A stretch of 64,000 bases of DNA from Sphingomonas naphthae. GTDB lineage: Bacteria; Pseudomonadota; Alphaproteobacteria; Sphingomonadales; Sphingomonadaceae. Position 1 is the stretch's first letter; each line of letters opens with the position of its first letter. A program made the translations under genes and the position numbers. This document shows positions 58,650 to 64,000 of the stretch, piece by piece. Location: NCBI RefSeq assembly GCF_028607085.1, contig NZ_CP117411.1, forward strand, positions 2,232,001 through 2,296,000, written 5' to 3'. Below the pieces are notes generated by a model, which worked only from the letters and a program-made list of their open reading frames with translations, searched no databases and had not been told where the DNA came from.

Positions 58650-59501
58650 TCACTCGGCGCGACCCAGGAACTGGCCGACGAGCGTGTTGAACTGGTCGGC
58701 CTTCTCCCATTGCGCCCAATGGCCGCATTTCGGGAAGACATGGAGTTCGGCGTTGGGCAGGGACTTCTGATAGACGAAGGCCGCATCGATCGGCAGCACC
58801 CGGTCCTCGCGTCCCCAGATGATGAGAACCGGCTGCTTCACCTTGTAGAGCGGCTCGCGCCACAGGTCGTCACGCATCGCCGACGGCCCCTTGCGCTGCT
58901 TGAGCGGCGGATTGGCCACCACGTCCGGTCGCATGCTCGCCTCGAGCCGCTGCTGGAACAACTCCTCCGTGATCAGCGACGGATCGTACACAAGCTCCTT
59001 GATGATGCCGCGCAGCTTCTTCTCGCTCGGCCCGTCACCCAGATAATAAGTGAACATCGCCATCAGGCCGGGGGTCGGGAAATTGGAGTGAACCGCCAGG
59101 CCACCGCCCGGCCCCATCAGCACCAGCTTCGACACCCGATCGGGATGATCGATCGCGGTTCGTAGCGCCGTACCTCCGCCGAGAGAATTGCCGACGATGC
59201 TCGCCTTGGCGATACCCAGCGCATCCATCAGGCCGATCACGACCGCCGACAGGACATCGAAGATGCTCCCTTCGATCTCGCGATTCTCGGAGCCGCCATA
59301 CCCCGGCAGGTCGATCACGATCACTCGGTTCGACTGCGACAGCGGGCCGATGTTGCGGCTGTAATTGCTGTAGCCGGTCGCACCGGGGCCGCCGCCGTGG
59401 ATCATGATGACCGCGTCGCCCTCGCCGACATCGTGATAGGCGATCTTCGCGCTCAGAACCTCCACGATGTTGACGGGCGGCCGCTCGCTTACGTCGCTCA
59501 T
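58650..59501 (-). CDS. Meta-cleavage-product hydrolase (alpha/beta)
   Basis: A 283-residue C-C bond hydrolase of the BphD/MhpC/CmtE type. Oxyanion segment MIHGGGPGATGYSNYSRNI, nucleophile Ser106 in IVGNSLGGGTAL, Asp in IIWGREDRVLPID, His in KCGHWAQWEK. The GGGPGA strand followed by SN-S-N is typical of MCP hydrolases. It would cut the yellow ring-fission product. Confidence 0.93.
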   Translation of the reverse strand: MSDVSERPPVNIVEVLSAKIAYHDVGEGDAVIMIHGGGPGATGYSNYSRNIGPLSQSNRVIVIDLPGYGGSENREIEGSIFDVLSAVVIGLMDALGIAKASIVGNSLGGGTALRTAIDHPDRVSKLVLMGPGGGLAVHSNFPTPGLMAMFTYYLGDGPSEKKLRGIIKELVYDPSLITEELFQQRLEASMRPDVVANPPLKQRKGPSAMRDDLWREPLYKVKQPVLIIWGREDRVLPIDAAFVYQKSLPNAELHVFPKCGHWAQWEKADQFNTLVGQFLGRAE

Positions 59502-59511
59502 CTTTCTCTCC

Positions 59512-60258
59512 TCATAGCATGGCGCTGCCGCCGTTGACGCTCATGACCTGTCCTGTGACGAAGCCCGATTCCGGGCGCGCGAGATGGACGATCATCGACG
59601 CCACCTCGTCGGGCTCTGCCGCCCTGCGCTTAGGGATGACGTCGATGAATTCCTTGATGAAGGGATTGCCCGCCGCAGTTTCCCGCTCGACGAAGGGCGT
59701 GCGCACCATCGCGGGGGCGACGGTGTTGACGGTGATGTCCTGCTCGGCGAATTCTCGCGCCAGCCCGGTCGTCAGGCCATGCATGCCGCCCTTGGCCGCA
59801 TTGTATGCGGCGTGCGCCAACAGGCCGTTGCGCACCGAATCGGCGCCGACGTTCACGATCCGCCCGTATCCGCGCTCGACCATCGCTGGCAGCGCGGCAT
59901 GGCACATCCAGATGCAGGTCCACAGATTGCGATCCAGTGTCGCATGCAGCGTCTTGGGCGATTGCTTGAGGAACGGCCGGATGACACCCCCGCCCGCATT
60001 GTTGACCAGGATGTCGAGGCGACCGAACCGCTCCAGCGCGAGCGCGACAAGGGCGACGGCGCCCTCCTGCTGCGACAGGTCCGCGACGAGCGTCGCGCAA
60101 CCTTCGCCGTCACGCCACCCGGCGGCCTCCATCGCCGCCGGATCGATATCCGCCAGAACAAGGCTGACAGCTTCGGCCTGGAGCATCCGCGCCGTGGCCT
60201 GGCCGATCGGGCTTGCGGCACCCGTGACGATCGCGGCCTGCCCCGCCAGCGGCGCCAT
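59512..60258 (-). CDS. SDR-family dihydrodiol dehydrogenase candidate
   Basis: A 248-residue short-chain dehydrogenase. Cofactor motif VTGAASPIGQATARML, NNAGGG at residue 81 on, catalytic Ser in NVGADSVRNG and Tyr-Lys in AAYNAAKGGM. In this operon it most probably oxidises the cis-dihydrodiol to the catechol. The VOC gene stop overlaps its ATG by one base. Confidence 0.9.
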   Translation of the reverse strand: MAPLAGQAAIVTGAASPIGQATARMLQAEAVSLVLADIDPAAMEAAGWRDGEGCATLVADLSQQEGAVALVALALERFGRLDILVNNAGGGVIRPFLKQSPKTLHATLDRNLWTCIWMCHAALPAMVERGYGRIVNVGADSVRNGLLAHAAYNAAKGGMHGLTTGLAREFAEQDITVNTVAPAMVRTPFVERETAAGNPFIKEFIDVIPKRRAAEPDEVASMIVHLARPESGFVTGQVMSVNGGSAML

Positions 60259-61178
60259 CAGGCTTCACCTGCCCGCGCCGGTCGTTCGATATGGCCGACC
60301 TTGCCGAAGTCGCGTTCCGCCCGACCACCCCAGGTGTCGAGCGATTCCAGTGCGCGGGGGAAACCACGCGGGGCGCGATCACCCTCTTCGGGAAACTCCT
60401 CCATCCCGAAACTATATTCGAGCGTCAGACCATCGGGATCGAGGAAGTAGAGGAACACCGATTCCGATGTGGGATGCCGCCCCGGCCCGAACACGATCGG
60501 CACATTGTGCCGCTTCAGGCGGTTGAGCGCCCTGCCGATATCGTCAATCTCGGTGACCATGAAATTGACGTGCTGCAACATCGGCTCGTCGCCCTGCGCC
60601 TGCCCCACGCCGAAGCTGTGATGAAAAGGATTGGGGAAGCAACGCATGAACGCGACGACGCCTTCCACCCGATCCGACACGCGGAAGTTCAGATGCTCGA
60701 TCATGAACATTTCGGTGTCCTCGCGCTGCGGCGTGGTCACGACGACATGGCCCAGCTGGGCGATCTTGGTGTGGCGGATGCGGTAGGGCTCAACACCCTC
60801 GATTTCGGTGAAGAATTCGAACTGGGTGCCCGTCGTCGGCTCGATCGCACGAACGGCGTGGGCGATGCCGAGCCCGGCCAAGTCGGCGGCGCCGACTTCG
60901 ACGACGTCGATCCCGAGCGACGCGAACTCTGCACGCACCGCCGACAGGGCGGCCTCGCTCTCCATCTGCCAAGCGACGCGCTTCAGCCCCGGCGGCCCTT
61001 CGTACAATACGATATCCTGATGGCGATCGCTGCACCGGAACAATGCCATGTCCGGGGAGGACGCAGGCACGCGCTCCAGTCCGACGATCGTCTCGTAGAA
61101 ATCGGCCGACCGGGCAAGATCGGACACGTTCAGGGCGACATAGCCCAATCGGACATATCGAATATCGGCCACGGCCAT
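60258..61178 (-). CDS. VOC-family extradiol ring-cleavage dioxygenase
   Basis: A 306-residue type I extradiol dioxygenase with two VOC repeats. The Fe(II) ligands are predicted as His144 (LGHVVVTT), His203 (LQHVNFMV) and Glu254 (LTLEYSFGM). The GHPTSESVFLYFLDPDGLTL-like strand and acidic tail are typical. The ring product would be meta-cleaved. Confidence 0.9.
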   Translation of the reverse strand: MAVADIRYVRLGYVALNVSDLARSADFYETIVGLERVPASSPDMALFRCSDRHQDIVLYEGPPGLKRVAWQMESEAALSAVRAEFASLGIDVVEVGAADLAGLGIAHAVRAIEPTTGTQFEFFTEIEGVEPYRIRHTKIAQLGHVVVTTPQREDTEMFMIEHLNFRVSDRVEGVVAFMRCFPNPFHHSFGVGQAQGDEPMLQHVNFMVTEIDDIGRALNRLKRHNVPIVFGPGRHPTSESVFLYFLDPDGLTLEYSFGMEEFPEEGDRAPRGFPRALESLDTWGGRAERDFGKVGHIERPARAGEA

Positions 61179-61200
61179 CGGATAAGACCCTTGCAGATCG

Positions 61201-61725
61201 CTAGAGGATGATGCTGACCCGGCCCTGAGGGCGCAGATTGGTCAGATCGAGGTAGGAGCGTTTGGCGGCGATCCGCAGCCCGTCCGCCGTCTTGCGCAGC
61301 AGGTAGCGGTGGTGGCCGGGAAACACGTCGGTTACGTCGTTCTTCGAACGATAGGTCACGAAGCAGCAGCCGATCCGCGCCTCTTCGGCATTCTCGGAAA
61401 GAATGCGAACGTTGCTGATGACGCGCATCACCTTCGACCGTGGGAATTCGGAATGGGCGCCGGGCTTGTTCAGCCGATCGATGCGGTGTTGCAGCCGGGC
61501 ATAATCGTCCGCGATGTAGAATAGGGTCGTTTGCGGATCGGCACCGTCGGGCGCGCCCGCCGTCGGCACCTCGTAGGTCGCCCCCTCGGTGAACAGGGCG
61601 AACCACTCGTCGAGCCGCCATTCGTCGAGCAGCGCCGCTTCGTGAAACAGGAAATCCTCAAAGGCCGCCCGGCCGAGCGACGCCGTCGCCCCCTGATCGG
61701 TCATCGCCACAGCCCACTCGGTCAC
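61201..61725 (-). CDS. Ring-hydroxylating dioxygenase beta subunit
   Basis: A 174-residue SnoaL-like beta subunit. FEDFLFHEAALLDEWRLDEW, FALFTEGATYEVPTAGAPDG, RSKVMRVISNVRILSENAEE and YRSKNDVTDVFPGHHRYLLR are the family lines. The most likely start is the GTG at 61725, which overlaps the alpha stop (GTGA); ATG 61704 is an alternative. Confidence 0.92.
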   Translation of the reverse strand: MTEWAVAMTDQGATASLGRAAFEDFLFHEAALLDEWRLDEWFALFTEGATYEVPTAGAPDGADPQTTLFYIADDYARLQHRIDRLNKPGAHSEFPRSKVMRVISNVRILSENAEEARIGCCFVTYRSKNDVTDVFPGHHRYLLRKTADGLRIAAKRSYLDLTNLRPQGRVSIIL

Positions 61726-63017
61726 GCCACCCCCTCCACGCGACGGCTCCACTCGCGCCAGAAGGCACGCATCTGCTCCTCGTCGTCGTGCAGCTTTTCG
61801 GCGCGCGCCATTCCCCGCGAGAGATCGTTGAACGGCACCTCGGCGAGATTGCGATAGCCCTTTTGCGCCGACTCGAGAGCCTCGACATCGTCCGGCGTTG
61901 CGAAGCCGCCGGGGCCGAGGAATTCGAGGAAATTGTCGAGCCGCCATGCGCGGAACTGCGGATCCTCATCGACCGGCGCCAGCGCCCAGCCGGTGACGTG
62001 CAATTCATCGACCTGTTCGGGATAAAAGGTGCGCACCGTCAGCGCCATGATGTCGTTGATGACCAGGTTGGGGAAGATCACCATGTTCCGGTTGCCGCGT
62101 GCGATCCGGCGGGCGCGATCCGGCCCGTACAATTCCTCGAGCCGCGCGCGCTTTGCGTCGATCACCGCCTTGCCATGTTCCCCCCAGGTCGGGATGGATT
62201 GAGCGACGGGCCGGCCCCAGGCGGCTGCATATTCGATCACCGCATGGCCATTGCCCAGATCGATGCCGCGCGAGAGCGTCGGCTTGGCGTTGCGCAGCGC
62301 CTGCGCGCCATATCCGGTCGAGACGCCAAGATAGTCGATGTAGGTCGAATGCGTCTCGCTGGCATGATAGCCATCGTTGCTGTTCTCGGCGAGCAGCTTC
62401 CAGTTCGCGCGGATGCTATATTCCTGCGTGCCGCCGACGACCTCCATGCCGATTTCGGAATGATCGACGGCGAGGTCGATGATCTCCTTGGCGCCCGCCA
62501 GATAGTCTGAGAGGCTTTCGCCCTCGGCGCTGAAATTCACGAACCACAGGTCGCGATAGGAATCGAGGCGGGGCACGGAGCGCAGATTGGCGCAGCCCTC
62601 GGCATTGAAATCCGCCGGATAGGTTTCGGCATCGAAACGCGAAGCGAACTGACCGTTATTGTTGAACGACCAGCCATGGTAGAAGCAGCGGAACGACATC
62701 GCGTTGCCACTGCTCTCACGCACGACCTGCGCGCCGCGATGCGGACAGACGTTGAAGAAGGCGTGAACGGCCCCCTTCCGATCGCGGTTGAACACCAGCT
62801 CGCGACCGCCGACGCTGCGGATCAGAAAATCATTGGGCCGCTTCAGCTCCGATGCGTGGCCGAGATATAACCAGCAGGTCGAGAAGATGTGATCGCGTTC
62901 GCGCTTCAGGATCGCGGGATCGACGAAGGCGCGGCGATCCACCCGGAAGGTGGAGCGCGTAACGTCTTCCCGGACGATGGGCGCGTCACGCGGCAGAAGA
63001 GGGTCGGCCTCGGCCAT
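61722..63017 (-). CDS. Ring-hydroxylating dioxygenase alpha subunit
   Basis: A 431-residue Rieske non-haem iron oxygenase. The Rieske ligands are Cys91, His93 (NVCPHRGAQ) and Cys111, His114 (FRCFYHGWSF). The catalytic site has Asp215 (bridge), His218 and His223 (NSNDGYHASETHSTY). It adds O2 to the ring as a cis-diol with electrons from the ferredoxin. The start at 63017 follows AAAGGT. Confidence 0.95.
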   Translation of the reverse strand: MAEADPLLPRDAPIVREDVTRSTFRVDRRAFVDPAILKRERDHIFSTCWLYLGHASELKRPNDFLIRSVGGRELVFNRDRKGAVHAFFNVCPHRGAQVVRESSGNAMSFRCFYHGWSFNNNGQFASRFDAETYPADFNAEGCANLRSVPRLDSYRDLWFVNFSAEGESLSDYLAGAKEIIDLAVDHSEIGMEVVGGTQEYSIRANWKLLAENSNDGYHASETHSTYIDYLGVSTGYGAQALRNAKPTLSRGIDLGNGHAVIEYAAAWGRPVAQSIPTWGEHGKAVIDAKRARLEELYGPDRARRIARGNRNMVIFPNLVINDIMALTVRTFYPEQVDELHVTGWALAPVDEDPQFRAWRLDNFLEFLGPGGFATPDDVEALESAQKGYRNLAEVPFNDLSRGMARAEKLHDDEEQMRAFWREWSRRVEGVA

Positions 63018-63040
63018 GGCGATGTACCTTTGATCTCGGT

Positions 63041-63361
63041 TCAATGTTGGCTTACGGGAATTTCGACGATCAGCCCGTCGAGCGCCGCGCTCAGGCGGAT
63101 TTGACACGACAGACGCGAATTGCCGCGCGGCTCGACCGCGAATTCGAGCATGTCCGCCTCACCCGTCTCGATCGGCGGCAGGCGATCGAGCCATTCGGGA
63201 TCGACATAGACATGACAGGTCGCGCAGGTAAGTGCGCCGCCGCAATCGGCATCGATGCCATCGACGCCATTCTGAACCGCCACCTCCATCAATGAAAAGC
63301 CGTCCTCTCCCTGGAGGACGGTCGAATCACCGTCTGGAGACTTGAACTCAACCTGCGGCAT
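63041..63361 (-). CDS. Adrenodoxin-type [2Fe-2S] ferredoxin
   Basis: A 106-residue ferredoxin. Cluster ligands Cys40, Cys46, Cys49 (ADCGGALTCATCHVYV) and Cys86 (RLSCQIRL). The plant/adrenodoxin type (C-x5-C-x2-C) with a C-terminal hydrophobic strand. First gene of the operon; supplies electrons to the alpha subunit. Confidence 0.93.
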   Translation of the reverse strand: MPQVEFKSPDGDSTVLQGEDGFSLMEVAVQNGVDGIDADCGGALTCATCHVYVDPEWLDRLPPIETGEADMLEFAVEPRGNSRLSCQIRLSAALDGLIVEIPVSQH

Positions 63362-63385
63362 GGACGTTCGTAACTCCAAATTTGA

Positions 63386-63401
63386 TTGGTGGTCCTACCA
63401 A
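63386..63401. promoter_or_regulatory. Operator candidate between divergent degradation genes
   Basis: TTGGT (63386-63390) and ACCAA (63397-63401) flank GGTCCT, making an interrupted palindrome in the 151-bp gap between the ferredoxin and enoyl-CoA hydratase genes. The gap is visibly AT-richer. GntR/FadR-type and other regulators use TTGGT-ACCAA half-sites, but spacing differs. No regulator gene is in the window. Confidence 0.45.
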
Positions 63402-63512
63402 ACTTATATGAATTGCCGTATGAGGCGTCAAGCGATGGTTCGCCATATGCCAAGAGCTGTAGATTATCTTTTTTACACAATGAGTTGGCGTACTTAAGAA
63501 AGGGTTGGACGA

Positions 63513-64000
63513 ATGATCGGCTACAGTGAGGAGAGCGGCGTCGCCACTATTCGGATTGATCGGCCGGATGCGCGGAACGCCTTGACCGCAGCGATGCGCC
63601 ATGACCTCGTCGACGCATTCGCTGCGGCGCAAGCGGCCCGTGGCGTTCGCTCGGTGATCCTGACCGGATCGGGCGGCCATTTTTGCGCGGGCGGCGACAT
63701 TGCCGAGATGGGAGGAGCGCCAGCCGATGGCCTGATCCGCGTTCGGCGATCCCATGCGTTAATCCGGGCGATCTCGTCGATCGACAAGCCGGTCGTCGCA
63801 GCGGTGCGTGGAAGCTGCATCGGTATAGGCTGGTCGCTCGCGCTGGCGTGCGATCTGGTGATCGCGGCCGCCGACGCCCGGTTTCGATTCGGCTTTCAGG
63901 CTTTGGGATTGGCGCCGGACGGTGCCGCTTCGATGCTGCTGGTCCGGCAGGTCGGCCTGATGCGGGCCAAGGAACTGATCTACACCGGTCGTTTCGTCAG
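63513..64000 (+). CDS. Enoyl-CoA hydratase/isomerase, 5' part only
   Basis: A crotonase-family protein cut off by the window end after about 162 residues. MIGYSEESGVATIRIDRPDA opens the protein, the CoA-binding oxyanion segments are HFCAGGDIAEMGG (about 56-68) and GSCIGIGWSLALACD (near 100), followed by the IAAADARFRFGF strand. AGAAAGGG upstream supports the ATG at 63513. It is divergent from the ring-hydroxylating operon and probably handles the side-chain or ring-opened CoA ester. Confidence 0.9.
   Translation, partial: MIGYSEESGVATIRIDRPDARNALTAAMRHDLVDAFAAAQAARGVRSVILTGSGGHFCAGGDIAEMGGAPADGLIRVRRSHALIRAISSIDKPVVAAVRGSCIGIGWSLALACDLVIAAADARFRFGFQALGLAPDGAASMLLVRQVGLMRAKELIYTGRFV

Noticed and set aside
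61722-63017. Naming the oxygenase as biphenyl or p-cumate dioxygenase
   Set aside because: The Rieske and iron-site motifs identify the family only; substrate specificity cannot be read without a phylogeny.
1-64000. CRISPR array or cas genes
   Set aside because: No regularly spaced direct repeats and no Cas motifs were seen anywhere in the window.

Overview
The window is high-GC DNA from an alphaproteobacterium, most likely a sphingomonad (Sphingomonas or a close relative). This is inferred from gene content: a split F0 operon with b and b' subunits, an EipA/DUF1134 envelope protein, a PhaR/thiolase cluster, a Cpa/Tad pilus locus, and many short extragenic palindromes. No rRNA is present, so genus is not certain. 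Three tRNA genes are present: Arg-ACG, Arg-CCT and Ser-GCT.

Bases 1-22,000 are housekeeping. They hold the start of cstA, cobU, a nitroreductase, a YtrA-type GntR regulator, tsaC/sua5, an amidohydrolase, a LuxR-HTH/DUF4019 membrane protein, a DUF3667 protein and a proA-[toxin-antitoxin]-nadD-rsfS-rlmH-envC run. After these come a hemerythrin, an M28 peptidase, RNase T2, nadC, an APH(3')-like kinase, a DUF2071 protein, and the F0 operon atpI-B-E-b'-b on the minus strand.

Bases 22,300-42,700 continue the chromosomal backbone. They carry the ydbL-ynbE-ydbH envelope lipid-transport operon, radC, a methyltransferase, comF, grxC, a nitrilase-family hydrolase, DUF1178, phaR, a PhaC-like hydrolase and phaA. 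A haem-oxygenase-like diiron protein, a Prx5 peroxiredoxin, mlaE-mlaF, GFA, csaA, a DUF2218 protein with a YqjI-like PadR regulator, rarA, a MmcQ/YjbR protein, a brnTA toxin-antitoxin pair and a DAO-type oxidoreductase follow.

Bases 42,700-49,440 are a Flp/Tad pilus operon (cpaA-B-C-D-E-tadB-tadC) that ends in strong hairpins. The assembly ATPase cpaF/tadA and a Flp pilin are not in the operon. A helix-hairpin-helix membrane protein and eipA follow.

Bases 51,208-55,100 are a decayed mobile region next to tRNA-Ser. It contains a partial duplication of the tRNA 3' end (att-like), a ParB-like gene cut by an IS, three IS6-family copies (one decayed, one fragment, one intact), the first 26 codons of a large serine recombinase, a frameshifted DUF2924 gene and a DUF3489 gene.

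Bases 55,174-63,361 are a tightly packed minus-strand aromatic-degradation operon. In transcription order it encodes ferredoxin, Rieske oxygenase alpha and beta, VOC extradiol dioxygenase, SDR dehydrogenase, meta-cleavage-product hydrolase, ACMSD-like amidohydrolase, ferredoxin reductase and thiolase. A divergent enoyl-CoA hydratase (cut by the window end) and a candidate operator lie at its promoter end. Together they encode a complete route from arene to ring-cleaved, CoA-processed products. The substrate cannot be named from sequence; a ring-carboxylated arene of the p-cumate type is the best-fitting hypothesis. This operon is the most interesting part of the window.
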